Below, piece after piece: positions 23,840 through 31,694 of a DNA stretch of 32,145 nt (position 1 is the stretch's first letter; every line of letters begins with the position of its first letter). The DNA comes from LH-M37 sp032251315 (GTDB lineage Bacteria > Pseudomonadota > Gammaproteobacteria > SZUA-229), in NCBI GenBank assembly GCA_032251315.1, contig JAVVEE010000025.1:1-32145 (forward strand), in the 5' to 3' direction. Both the position numbers and the translations under genes were made by a program. The notes beneath the pieces are model-generated. The model was not told where the DNA came from. It ran no database searches and worked only from the letters and a program-made list of their open reading frames with translations.

Positions 23840-24916
23840 ATGGCTTCGATTCGCAAAAGAGTTAATCAGGATGGCACCGTCAGCTACCGCGTCGATATAA
23901 GGCTCAAGGGTTTTCCGCATCAGCGAGCTACATTCACACGCCTCACCGACGCAAAGCGCTGGGGGCAGGATACGGAGTCGGCCATTCGGGATAATCGGTA
24001 TTTCAAAACAACGGAATCAAGAAAACACACGTTGGCTGATCTGATTGATCGCTATGTAGAAAACGTCCTGCCTGACAAAAAAGACCATAAGCGCCAAAAG
24101 GTTCAATATGACTGGTGGAGTAAGGAGCTAGGTGATTACACTCTGGGTGATATAACGCCGGCATTATTATCAGAGGCCCGTGATAAGTTGGCTGCAAGCA
24201 AGGCGCCCGCCACGGTCGTTCGATACCTATCTGCTTTATCCCATGCTTTTACGGTTGCCGTGAATGAATGGGGCTGGCTGGAAGATAACCCTCTTAGGAA
24301 GGTGCGCAAACCCAAAGAACCCAGAGGCAGGGTGCGCTTCTTGTCCGATGACGAAGTGGCAGATGATGGAAAGATCATTGAAGGCGAGCGCAGTCGGCTA
24401 TTGAGAGCCTGCAAAGATGCCTCGAATAAATCGCTATATACGATTGTTGTGTTGGCTTTGTCGACGGGCATGCGCCAGGGTGAAATCATGAATCTTAGGT
24501 GGCCTGATGTTGATTTAAAGCTGGCGCGAATTATCTTGCACGATACCAAAAATGGCGAGCGTCGTGTGGTCTCCCTGTACGGGCACGCACTCGAGCTACT
24601 ACGAAAGCATTCAAAAATTCGCAGCCTGAAAACCAATCTATTGTTTCCGGGCAGAAATATTGAAAAGCCGCTATTTGTTCGCATTCCATGGCAAAAAGCA
24701 GTTGAAGCCGCTGGTCTCGATGATTTCAGATTCCATGACCTGCGACATTCGGCAGCGTCCTACCTGGCCATGAATGGTGCCTCGATGGTGGAAATAGCGG
24801 ATGTGCTGGGCCATAAGACCATGCAGATGGTGAAGAGGTACGCGCATCTGTCAGAAGCGCATACAGCGACGGTGATTGCCTCAATGAATGATAAGATATT
24901 CGGGGGCCATGAGTGA
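23840..24916 (+). CDS. int: Tyrosine-type site-specific integrase
   Basis: This 358-residue phage-type tyrosine recombinase integrates the element at tRNA-Phe. The N terminus (MASIRKRVNQDGTVSYRVDIRLKGFP) is the arm-binding type domain. The core-binding domain covers about residues 65-155. The catalytic domain has Arg212 (STGMRQGEIMNLRW), a Lys in HDTKNGERR, His299-x-x-Arg302 (HDLRHSAAS), His325 (VLGHKTMQM) and the nucleophile Tyr334 (VKRYAHLS). All expected catalytic residues are present, so it should be active. It sits immediately downstream of the attachment tRNA, in the same direction. The next gene overlaps its stop codon. Confidence 0.95.
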   Translation: MASIRKRVNQDGTVSYRVDIRLKGFPHQRATFTRLTDAKRWGQDTESAIRDNRYFKTTESRKHTLADLIDRYVENVLPDKKDHKRQKVQYDWWSKELGDYTLGDITPALLSEARDKLAASKAPATVVRYLSALSHAFTVAVNEWGWLEDNPLRKVRKPKEPRGRVRFLSDDEVADDGKIIEGERSRLLRACKDASNKSLYTIVVLALSTGMRQGEIMNLRWPDVDLKLARIILHDTKNGERRVVSLYGHALELLRKHSKIRSLKTNLLFPGRNIEKPLFVRIPWQKAVEAAGLDDFRFHDLRHSAASYLAMNGASMVEIADVLGHKTMQMVKRYAHLSEAHTATVIASMNDKIFGGHE

Positions 24917-25608
24917 ATTTTCCAGACAACTACGACCCGAGAATACCCGCTCTTCAGGTAGTCGCTAAAGACTTGCTTGCTGAAAATCCGGAATCCCTGC
25001 CGATTTATGCTGTAGGTTGCCTGCTAGGCGATAAAGAGAACGATCACGCTCGAATTAAAAATAATATTGAAGCGTTATTGAAAACAGCACGAGAGACCCC
25101 GCATTTATTGAATTGCCTTGGTAATCCCAATCACCGCACGGAAACAGTGCCTGTAATGTGTGGTGCTGGTGGTTTTACAGTGCCGGGGCTCACAGAAGAG
25201 AAAGTGTTCTCAGGTGCCGATGCAACTATAACGCGTGAAGATACTAAACGCTTGCTTGTGTTCATGGGCCAATGGCCGCTCCAAGATAGTAGCTTGCTCA
25301 GGCCTTGGTTTGTAGTTTCTGGTGCAGCTGCGGTCTCAGATGATAGATTCACGGAAGCGAATTACATACGTGAGCCAGAGCGCTCTAACGCAGTCAATAG
25401 GTTATTAAGGCAGGTAATTAATGAGTTTATGGATGAAGGAGCAAGGATTCCAGCTCACACAGAAGTATTCCAGCATATAGTGAAAAATGTAGATAAATAT
25501 GATCAGGTAACAAAAGCCACATCAACTCATTTTGAAGTTAGGGGTGCAAAAGTTCAAACACCTAAAAGTATTTATGCGGCATACGGTAATTGCTTCAGAA
25601 AATTATGA
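24913..25608 (+). CDS. Unrecognised protein overlapping the integrase gene
   Basis: This 231-residue protein starts at a GTG that overlaps the integrase stop (GTGA), implying coupled translation. I do not recognise the family. It has no signal peptide or membrane segment and is of mixed charge. The last 70 residues (NRLLRQVINEFMDEGARIPAHTEVFQHIVKNV) look helical and could form a DNA-binding domain, but there is no clear motif. Two Cys residues lie in the first half (AVGCLL, LLNCLG) and one in VPVMCGAGG, with no metal-site spacing. Its codon use is more AT-rich than that of the chromosomal genes. Lying between integrase and the excisionase-like gene, it could be a recombination accessory factor or an unrelated cargo gene. 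Confidence 0.7.
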   Translation: MNFPDNYDPRIPALQVVAKDLLAENPESLPIYAVGCLLGDKENDHARIKNNIEALLKTARETPHLLNCLGNPNHRTETVPVMCGAGGFTVPGLTEEKVFSGADATITREDTKRLLVFMGQWPLQDSSLLRPWFVVSGAAAVSDDRFTEANYIREPERSNAVNRLLRQVINEFMDEGARIPAHTEVFQHIVKNVDKYDQVTKATSTHFEVRGAKVQTPKSIYAAYGNCFRKL

Positions 25609-25653
25609 GTGTTAATTCCCAGGTATTTGTTAAATCGCCAAAATCGCATGTAG

Positions 25654-25680
25654 ACCATTTTAACCATTAATACCATTTAG
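25654..25680. repeat. Three phased ACCATT repeats, 9-bp period
   Basis: ACCATTTTA, ACCATTAAT and ACCATTTAG follow one another at 25654, 25663 and 25672. Such short phased repeats upstream of a phage early gene often bind a regulator. Function is not known. Confidence 0.45.
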
Positions 25681-25721
25681 TAGTCACCTCGCAACAAATC
25701 AGAATATTCCCGTGTAACAAT

Positions 25722-25760
25722 CTCTCGCAAGTGGCCGCAAGCCACAAACATAACGAGAGG
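25722..25760 (+). promoter_or_regulatory. Leader hairpin that can cover the Shine-Dalgarno sequence
   Basis: CTCTCG (25722-25727) can pair with CGAGAG (25754-25759), which forms most of the ribosome-binding site of the next gene. A second stem, GTGGC-CGCAA-GCCAC, nests inside. The ATG is at 25766. The fold would mask translation start. Confidence 0.45.
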
Positions 25761-25765
25761 TAAAT

Positions 25766-25987
25766 ATGAACACGACCGCAACCGCACCAACAAGGCAACC
25801 GCTTCAGACTGTACGGCAGGTAGCAGATAACAATCCTGCATTTACAGTTTCATCACTCCGATGGTTGCTATTTAACAGATCCACTAATGGAATGGATGCC
25901 TGCACAGTAAAAATCGGCAAGCGCGTTCTTATCGATCCTGTCGGATTCGAAAACTGGCAGATAGCTCAGTTGGAAACAACACGATGA
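25766..25987 (+). CDS. Excisionase/AlpA-like small DNA-binding protein
   Basis: This 73-residue protein has the shape of the excisionase and AlpA families: a short N-terminal tail, a helix-turn-helix like stretch (TVRQVADNNPAFTVSSLRWLLF) and the wing KIGKRVLIDPVGFENWQIAQ. The last part resembles the common VGRRVLIDxxxFxxWL pattern of helix_turn_17 proteins. It may be the directionality factor for the integrase or an early regulator. The strong GAGAGG ribosome-binding site can be masked by a leader hairpin. Its TGA overlaps the ATG of the next ORF (ATGA). Confidence 0.7.
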   Translation: MNTTATAPTRQPLQTVRQVADNNPAFTVSSLRWLLFNRSTNGMDACTVKIGKRVLIDPVGFENWQIAQLETTR

Positions 25988-26163
25988 AAGCTCACGTCGA
26001 TACGATCTCCACGATCAGGGCGGGCAATAAAATCCGGCACCGGAATAGAGCCAATTACTTCACGGGCTTGCTCGCGAATCCGTGCGTGCATCGCGGCCAC
26101 AAGGATGAGCTCTCGCACGCCTGGGCCCAATCAATGAAAGCGATGCTGCAGCAGGGTGATTGA
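25984..26163 (+). CDS. Small hypothetical protein (59 residues)
   Basis: The ATG overlaps the stop of the excisionase-like gene (ATGA), and its own stop lies just before the next gene. It reads MKAHVDTISTIRAGNKIRHR at the start and ends SMKAMLQQGD. It is basic in the first half, with His and Cys residues in NPCVHRGHKDELSHAW. The overlaps on both sides argue that it is translated. No family recognised. Confidence 0.6.
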   Translation: MKAHVDTISTIRAGNKIRHRNRANYFTGLLANPCVHRGHKDELSHAWAQSMKAMLQQGD

Positions 26164-26164
26164 T

Positions 26165-26944
26165 GTGGCCCGGATACGCACGACTAAGCCCGAATTCTGG
26201 ACATCCGAACAAGTCGTTGAATGTCCACCGCTTGCGCGCCTGCTCTTTATTGGAATATGGAATTTCTGCGATGACGCCGGCATACATCCAGCCTCATTCA
26301 AGCGTCTGAAGATGGAAGTGTTTCCGGGTGATGACCTCTCGATCAGCGACGTTGAAGGGCTTGTTGCTGATCTGATTGATAACGGGCTATTGATCGCGTA
26401 TGAGCATGATGGCAAACACTACTGGGCCGTAACAGGCTGGCATCAACACCAGAAGATAGATCGACCAACCTACAAATATCCTCAGCCAAACGGTGAAACC
26501 TCGCCGATCATTCGTCGAGCTATCGCCGATCAATCACAGAGGCAACAGCCTAACCTCGACGAGGCCTCACCCCCGGAAGGGAAGGGAATGGAAGGGAATG
26601 GAAAGGATATACCTTTAGTCGTCGGCACAGCGCCGCCGACCTGTCCTCATCAAGAAATTATTGAGTTGTATCACCAAATCCTACCTATGCTACCTCGTGT
26701 AAAAATCTGGAGTAAGGCTAGAAGAGCTCACCTGAAAGCCCGCTGGTCTGAAGATCGTGAACGCCAACAGCTTCAGTGGTGGGAAAGCTATTTTACTTAC
26801 GTAGCAAAATCGAAGTTCCTAACAGGTAATGCACCTGGTCGAAATGGCTCACCCCCATGGATGGCCAATCTAGAGTTTTTAGTGAAACAGTCGAGCTTCA
26901 CGAAAACAGTAGAAGGTTCATACCATGGCGGAGAATCAGAATGA
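26165..26944 (+). CDS. Phage-type replication initiator / helicase-loader-like protein
   Basis: The 259-residue protein begins MARIRTTKPEFWTSEQVVECPPLARLLFIGIWNFCDDAGI, a start shared by many phage replication proteins, followed by a winged-helix-like region to about residue 105. A low-complexity linker (EGKGMEGNGKD) leads to a C-terminal helical domain that ends NGSPPWMANLEFLVKQSSF. This layout is that of lambda O or phage replisome organisers. The GTG at 26165 gives the standard MARIR start; an upstream GTG at 26156 would add only three residues. Its stop overlaps the ATG of the dnaB-like gene (ATGA), which fits initiator-helicase pairing. The linker DNA carries two perfect 10-bp tandem repeats. 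Confidence 0.8.
   Translation: MARIRTTKPEFWTSEQVVECPPLARLLFIGIWNFCDDAGIHPASFKRLKMEVFPGDDLSISDVEGLVADLIDNGLLIAYEHDGKHYWAVTGWHQHQKIDRPTYKYPQPNGETSPIIRRAIADQSQRQQPNLDEASPPEGKGMEGNGKDIPLVVGTAPPTCPHQEIIELYHQILPMLPRVKIWSKARRAHLKARWSEDRERQQLQWWESYFTYVAKSKFLTGNAPGRNGSPPWMANLEFLVKQSSFTKTVEGSYHGGESE
26581..26600. repeat. Perfect 10-bp tandem repeat in the initiator gene (origin candidate)
   Basis: GAAGGGAATG occurs twice in tandem inside a purine-only/G-rich run (26575-26607), next to an AT-rich stretch (GGATATACCTTTAG). It encodes the linker of the initiator. In lambda the origin repeats lie inside gene O, so an origin here is reasonable but unproven. Confidence 0.4.
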
Positions 26945-28354
26945 TGTCGACCAATACCCCACCACACTCCATCGAAGCTGAGCAGGCCGTCATTGGCGGC
27001 TTATTGCTGGACAATCAAGCCTGGGAGAAAATCGCCGACCGGATTTATGAAAGTGATTTCTTCCGGTTAGAGCACCGGATGATTTTCAAAGCCATTGGGA
27101 CGCTGGAAGCGAAGGATCAGCCGTTCGATGTTGTCACTTTGTCGCAGTGGTTGGCGCAGACCGATGAGCTTAATGAGATTGGTGGCATGGTCTACCTAGG
27201 CCGCCTCGCCAAGGACACGCCCAGCGCCGCAAACATTCTGGCCTACGCCGATATAGTTCGTGAGCGTTCAGTATTGCGCCAGTTGATCGCTGTTGGCACC
27301 GACATAGCATCCACATGCCTTCAACGCCAAAGACTGCACCAGCGCCACCCTGCTTGATCAGGCAGGCCAAAAAATACACGCCATTGGTGAGCGATTGCAG
27401 AAAACAGACGGCGGCCCGATGTCAGCATCCCAGCTGCTCCCCGGCGTACTGAACGCACTCGATGAGCGACATGAAAACGGCGGCGGCATTACAGGCCTGT
27501 CCACCGGTTTTACCGACCTCGATGAAAAGCTCACTGGATTACATCCAGGAGAACTGATCATTATCGCTGGCAGGCCGTCGATGGGTAAGACCACCTTTGC
27601 AATGAATGTGGCTGAAGCTGTGGCCATCCGACAGAAGCAAGGCACGTTGGTATTCTCGCTGGAGATGCCGTCTGAAAGTCTGATTGAAAGGCAAGTGGCT
27701 TCATTAGCAAAAATCAATTTTCAAAACTACCGGTCTGGTGAATTGCAAGAAAGCGACTATGACAGGGTAACTCAGGTTTCCTCAAAGATTGGTGATGCGC
27801 CGCTTTATATCGATGATACCCCCGCGCTTACTGTTGATGACATCCGAACTCGCGCCCGCCGGCTGCATCGTAAGCAAAAAATCAGCCTGATCGCTGTGGA
27901 TTATCTACAGCTGATGTCCGGAAACTCAAAGCAAAACGAAAATAGGAATCTTGAGGTAATGCGAATATCACAGGGACTCAAGTCCTTGGCTAAAGAATTA
28001 CAGGTGCCGGTGATTGCGCTGTCGCAGTTAAATCGAAGCCTTGAGCAGCGCTCTAATAGGCGGCCCGTTATGTCTGACCTTCGGGATTCAGGCGCTATTG
28101 AGCAGGATGCCGACGTGATTATGTTCCTGTACCGCGATGAAGTGTACGACCCTGCGACCACGGCAAAGGGTGTTGCTGAATTAATCATCGGCAAACAGCG
28201 TAACGGCCCTATCGGTACGGTCTATCTAACCTTTCAAGGTGAACACCTGAGATTTGAATCTCTAACCAATTACACCCCGCCCGAAGACAACCAAAAACCA
28301 GCCAGCACAAAGCGCTGGGGTGGTGGCTTCGACTACTCCAAAGTAAGCAACTAA
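26941..28354 (+). pseudogene. dnaB: Replicative DnaB helicase, split by a +1 frameshift
   Basis: The N-terminal part (26941-27357) reads SIEAEQAVIGGLLLDNQAWEKIADRI and continues through the helicase N domain, then leaves frame with CLQRQRLHQRHPA and a stop. The rest (in frame to 28354) has GRPSMGKTTFAMNVA (Walker A), DYLQLM (Walker B), SQLNRSLEQRSNRRP and SDLRDSGAIEQDADVIMFLYR. The frames join cleanly if one T near 27316 is removed: IAST then AFNAKDCTSATLLDQAGQKIHAIGERL. The joined protein would be about 470 residues, the normal DnaB length. No slippery run is visible, so mutation or a sequencing error is likelier than programmed shifting. It follows the initiator gene with a 4-bp overlap. 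The second half could start at TTG 27395 but would lack the N domain. Confidence 0.85.
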
Positions 28355-28365
28355 ACGACGAAATT

Positions 28366-28626
28366 ATGAAAACCACACTCGAAAACCTAGATCCAAAAAT
28401 ACTCGCAAAGATGGTCACTGAATTATCAATGCAAAAGGCATTTTCAGATCCTTCGTTAGTTAATAAGCCCGACACGACCGAGATACTTGAAACGGTCAGT
28501 CGATTAACCCTTTCCCATATTCTGAGCACGTATGCTTCAGCTTGCATCGCTGTTACCGGCGAGCTGCCATCTGCATCTGGCATAGACGAGCTTCACGAAT
28601 CGCTTGTTGCGCGCCTTGAATCGTGA
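28366..28626 (+). CDS. Small hypothetical protein (86 residues)
   Basis: The protein starts MKTTLENLDPKILAKMVTEL and appears all-helical and acidic, with a possible hydrophobic core segment in LTLSHILSTYASACIAVTG. It follows the dnaB-like gene by 11 bp and may be cotranscribed. The ribosome-binding site is weak. Not recognised. Confidence 0.55.
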   Translation: MKTTLENLDPKILAKMVTELSMQKAFSDPSLVNKPDTTEILETVSRLTLSHILSTYASACIAVTGELPSASGIDELHESLVARLES

Positions 28627-28664
28627 GCCGCTAATAGAATTTCACACCAATTTAGGAGACTGAT

Positions 28665-29015
28665 ATGTCTAATTTTATGAAACTTGTCGCTGAACTAGAC
28701 GCTCAGCGAGCCGGAGCCAGAGCCAGCAAAAACGAAGGCGGCTCAATTTTGAAAAGCATATACGATGGACGTCGCAAACACATCGAATCCTCCTCGGTAC
28801 TGAGCCGAGCTGCAAAATCGATGAGTTCGCTGAATCGACAACTGACGCCGACCAGGACTGAAGTCATTGCAAAAAACAGAAGCAATATGATCCAGTTCAG
28901 AAAATCACTCAGCACTGCTGTTAAAAATAATCAACTTGCTTCTATTGAGGCTTGCAGATTGGAAGCCCAGGCCAACCAGCTCAGCACACAGCTCGCCCAG
29001 CGCGGCCTAATTTAA
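28665..29015 (+). CDS. Small helical hypothetical protein (116 residues)
   Basis: A strong AGGAGACTGAT ribosome-binding site precedes the ATG. The protein is basic, rich in Ser, Ala, Arg and Gln, and predicted almost wholly helical (KLVAELDAQRAGARASK at the start; AVKNNQLASIEACRLEAQANQLSTQLAQ at the end). No domain recognised. It lies in a run of three same-strand genes with similar helical character and may encode a structural or DNA-associated phage protein. Confidence 0.65.
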   Translation: MSNFMKLVAELDAQRAGARASKNEGGSILKSIYDGRRKHIESSSVLSRAAKSMSSLNRQLTPTRTEVIAKNRSNMIQFRKSLSTAVKNNQLASIEACRLEAQANQLSTQLAQRGLI

Positions 29016-29051
29016 ATTAAATAATTAAAACCACTACCGGAGATCGAACAG

Positions 29052-29828
29052 ATGAAAAATTCAGCACTCGCAATGAAAGAGCAGGTTACTACTGCACAAA
29101 ATGAACTCGACTTATTACTGGCAGACGGTGGCGACACGTTCACCGCCCGGCAGAAATTAAAAGATGCTCAATCCCAGCTGAGCATGATTGAACAGAAAGA
29201 AAATGAAGCCGTCAGCGACTCCGCTGCAGAACGGAGTGCAGATTTACAGCGTGATGCAAGCAAGGTGGTTCGCGCCACTATCGATGAGCTGAACGCGAGT
29301 TTAGCGGCTCACAGCTGCCCCACTGTACCGGTTGCAAATCTTCCCGTTCACCTGGCGGAAAATATTTTATTAGCCCGTGAAGCATTGGCTGGCGCGCAAG
29401 AACGAAAACAAGCCAGCCGCACACAAGTCGACCACCTGAGACAACGGCAAAATGCATTGAAGGCTAAGCGCGAGCAGCTGATTCAGCGACGTGCTGCTGG
29501 TAATGGTGACGATGAGGCCGATGCCGCCGCGCTGGCGTTGATCGATGCCGATACCGAAGGCCTGGCCGAGCTAATTGAGCAAGAGACCCGTAGCGGCCCT
29601 GAAATAAGCACTGAGCAAGAAGAGCTTGCCTTGTCGTATGCTCAGGGCGCATTGAGCACTGCTCTAAATTTCGAGCGCATCCGCGTTTTGAAAAATCACG
29701 TGATGAACCTTGAGCAGGCCCTGGTTGCGGCCGCGCAAGCTTTAGCAGCTGCTCCCGGTGTTCGCATACCAGACAGGTACCAGCCCTGCCATATTTTGAA
29801 ACAGGCCACCCAAACCGGCGTGCTATAG
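29052..29828 (+). CDS. Coiled-coil hypothetical protein (258 residues)
   Basis: Nearly the whole protein is Ala, Gln, Glu and Lys-rich and reads as two or three long helices with heptad-like spacing: MKEQVTTAQNELDLLLADGG, a middle stretch AREALAGAQERKQASRTQVDHLRQRQNALKAKREQLIQRR, and a C-terminal part ALNFERIRVLKNHVMNLEQALVAAAQALAAA. There is no signal peptide. A non-helical linker, CPTVPVANLPVHL, interrupts it near residue 90. Not recognised as a tape-measure protein (too short). It could be a scaffold-like or DNA-end associated protein. Confidence 0.65.
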   Translation: MKNSALAMKEQVTTAQNELDLLLADGGDTFTARQKLKDAQSQLSMIEQKENEAVSDSAAERSADLQRDASKVVRATIDELNASLAAHSCPTVPVANLPVHLAENILLAREALAGAQERKQASRTQVDHLRQRQNALKAKREQLIQRRAAGNGDDEADAAALALIDADTEGLAELIEQETRSGPEISTEQEELALSYAQGALSTALNFERIRVLKNHVMNLEQALVAAAQALAAAPGVRIPDRYQPCHILKQATQTGVL

Positions 29829-29839
29829 CCTCACCCGGC

Positions 29840-30478
29840 ATGTCTCTGGCCTACCAGCAAACCTTCGATTCGCCTGAGCCCACAGAACCGGTTACAGGTG
29901 CCTTGGTGTTGTTTGATTGCCCGAGGCATGCCGGCCACCTGCGACTGAGTGAGAACGCCTGTGCTGGCCTTTTCCGTAGAGCACAGAAGGCTGATCTGGA
30001 GATTGATGTCGCTATGGCGCATTGCAGGTCCTGCCCCATTGGTGCAAGTCATGCAGGCATGGAGTGCAAGCCACCGGATGAAATTAGCTGCGTGCGCTGT
30101 GAAATCCCCCGCGCCACGCGTCTCATAGGTCGGCTGCTGTGCGTTTCTTGTGTTAACCGGCAGATGGAAGTCGAGAAAGGTAGAAACGCGCGCGGCCGTA
30201 AGCCATCGAAGCTCCAGGCGCTGAACATTTATATTTACTCCGACAGTAAGTTTGTTATTGGAAGAAATGAACATGAAGCAGGTCGCGTAATGAAACGCAT
30301 GCAGGGCGAGTTTAAACCAGAGCTGCTAGTGAGCTATGGCGAAGCTTCGCCCAACGAGCTTCGCTGGTGGTGGCAACAAATTATTATGCCGTGGTCTTCA
30401 CAGGCACGACGGCGAAGCGAATTTAAAGTGAATAAAAGATTGGAGAATCATCATGATACCGTCAAGTCAAAAAAATAA
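29840..30478 (+). CDS. Conserved-looking phage protein with two Cys-rich metal-site motifs
   Basis: The 212-residue protein carries an N-terminal module CPRHAGHLRLSENACAGLFRRAQ followed by HCRSCPIGASHAG. A second Cys cluster is CVRCEIPRATRLIGRLLCVSCVNRQMEV, then GRNARGRKPSK. The two CxxC pairs in the second block fit a zinc knuckle. I have the impression of similar proteins in phages and integrative elements, but cannot name a family or function. The C-terminal half is basic and Trp-rich (ELRWWWQQIIMPW). Its last 26 bp overlap the next gene, suggesting an operon. A regulatory, DNA-binding role is plausible. Confidence 0.65.
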   Translation: MSLAYQQTFDSPEPTEPVTGALVLFDCPRHAGHLRLSENACAGLFRRAQKADLEIDVAMAHCRSCPIGASHAGMECKPPDEISCVRCEIPRATRLIGRLLCVSCVNRQMEVEKGRNARGRKPSKLQALNIYIYSDSKFVIGRNEHEAGRVMKRMQGEFKPELLVSYGEASPNELRWWWQQIIMPWSSQARRRSEFKVNKRLENHHDTVKSKK

Positions 30479-31616
30479 GCCGATTACCTTTCTGCTGTGG
30501 GATTCCCAGCAGGCGGCCAGTCTCGCTCAGGCCAGTTTTGTGATTCGCCCCGAAGAGCTCACTCGCAACAGCCCGTCGCGTAACAACACGACACAGACGC
30601 TGGATGGCGCATGGGTTGACGGACAGGGCGAAGGGCTGGAAACGCTGACACTGGCGGGCCATACCGGCTGGCGCGGCACTAAAAGCATGGACGGGCAGGA
30701 GCTGTTCCAGCGGCTGTACGAGACGGTTTACAAGGCCTGGCACAAGTGGCGGGCGGAAAACGCCAAGGCGGGGCGTGATCCTGATTTTATCGAGCTGATC
30801 TTTGCCGACCAGCTGAATAATATGGCGGTCGTGGTTTCGCCCGACCAGTTCCAGCTGCGCCGCCATAAAACCCGGCCGCTGCTGTCACAATTTAATATCA
30901 GCATGACAGTTTTGCGCGAGGCCAGCGATTCCGCGCTAAAACAGATCGACCCGATTACCGGCGCCATCAACAATCCCCGAGGCCGCTACAAAGCGACCCA
31001 GGCCAGCATGTCCGACACCATCAAAGAGCAGCAGGCATGGTCGGAAAAGGTGGACAGTGCGCTGGGCTTTTCCATGTCCAGCGTGGCGACCGACGTGCTG
31101 GACGCTTCGACCGAGCTATTGACCGCAGTCACTGAGCAGGTGAACATGGCATCAGGTTACATCGATGCAACGCTGGCGCCGCTGATGTACACAGCAATGT
31201 CATTTGAGCAGGCCGCGCGCAATATGTTTCAGATTATGGCTGCGCCCGCCGGTCTGGCGACGCAGCTAAAAGGCGAGCTAATGGCGATTGCCTCGACATA
31301 CAATGACGCCTATTGCTTGCTGCTCAACGGCTACGGCATGCTTTCGCGCTTTCCTGACTTTTCTGACCTGTTCGGCGCCTCCACCTGTTCGACCACCGGC
31401 GGCGGCCGCCCGGTGAGCCCGAGAGCGGGCGAAAATCCTTTTCTGGCCATGTATCCGCTTGAGGACAGCCCGGTAGCGGTGACCAATGAGGCGGCGCTCG
31501 CCATGGAGTCGCTGGGTAAAACTGACCCGCTGAGCGCGGCATTCGCTGATGATGCGCAGGCGACGGCCATGGCCACGGGTCAGGCTATGGCCGACGGCAC
31601 GAGCCTGAGAACCTGA
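30453..31616 (+). CDS. Phage tail/baseplate protein, XkdP/gp53-like region
   Basis: The first 160 residues follow the pattern of tail-tube/baseplate initiation proteins of the PBSX XkdP type. SFVIRPEELTRNSPSRNNTTQTLDG is followed by a beta-rich segment GLETLTLAGHTGWRG, then DGQELFQRLYETVYKAWHKW and LNNMAVVVSPDQFQLRRHKTRPLLSQFNISM. The remainder (to 387) is helical, with Ala-rich repeats and no LysM domain seen. It starts inside the previous gene, with GGAG 7 nt upstream of its ATG. The hub protein gene follows after 78 bp. Base composition is more GC-rich than that of the early genes. Confidence 0.6.
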   Translation: MIPSSQKNKPITFLLWDSQQAASLAQASFVIRPEELTRNSPSRNNTTQTLDGAWVDGQGEGLETLTLAGHTGWRGTKSMDGQELFQRLYETVYKAWHKWRAENAKAGRDPDFIELIFADQLNNMAVVVSPDQFQLRRHKTRPLLSQFNISMTVLREASDSALKQIDPITGAINNPRGRYKATQASMSDTIKEQQAWSEKVDSALGFSMSSVATDVLDASTELLTAVTEQVNMASGYIDATLAPLMYTAMSFEQAARNMFQIMAAPAGLATQLKGELMAIASTYNDAYCLLLNGYGMLSRFPDFSDLFGASTCSTTGGGRPVSPRAGENPFLAMYPLEDSPVAVTNEAALAMESLGKTDPLSAAFADDAQATAMATGQAMADGTSLRT

Positions 31617-31694
31617 TGAGCGATTTCAGCCGAGAAACTGCCGGATTCTGGTCAGTATCAACAACCTGCTACAAAAAAAACACTGGAGCTTAAT

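Noticed and set aside
25961..25973. 13-bp match to the D-arm of the tRNA-Phe (ATAGCTCAGTTGG)
   Set aside because: It lies inside the excisionase-like coding sequence, with no acceptor, anticodon or T-arm around it; a chance match, not a tRNA fragment or attachment site.
27300..27360. Programmed +1 ribosomal frameshift in dnaB
   Set aside because: No slippery codon run, rare stop context or stimulatory structure is apparent; mutation or sequencing error is simpler.
27395..28354. Separate shorter helicase gene starting at TTG 27395
   Set aside because: The upstream frame carries the matching DnaB N-terminal domain and the join is exact with a one-base correction; treated as one broken gene.
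29052..29828. Tail tape-measure protein
   Set aside because: Coiled-coil character fits, but 258 residues is too short, there is no hydrophobic transmembrane-like stretch, and the position before a separate Cys protein is wrong.
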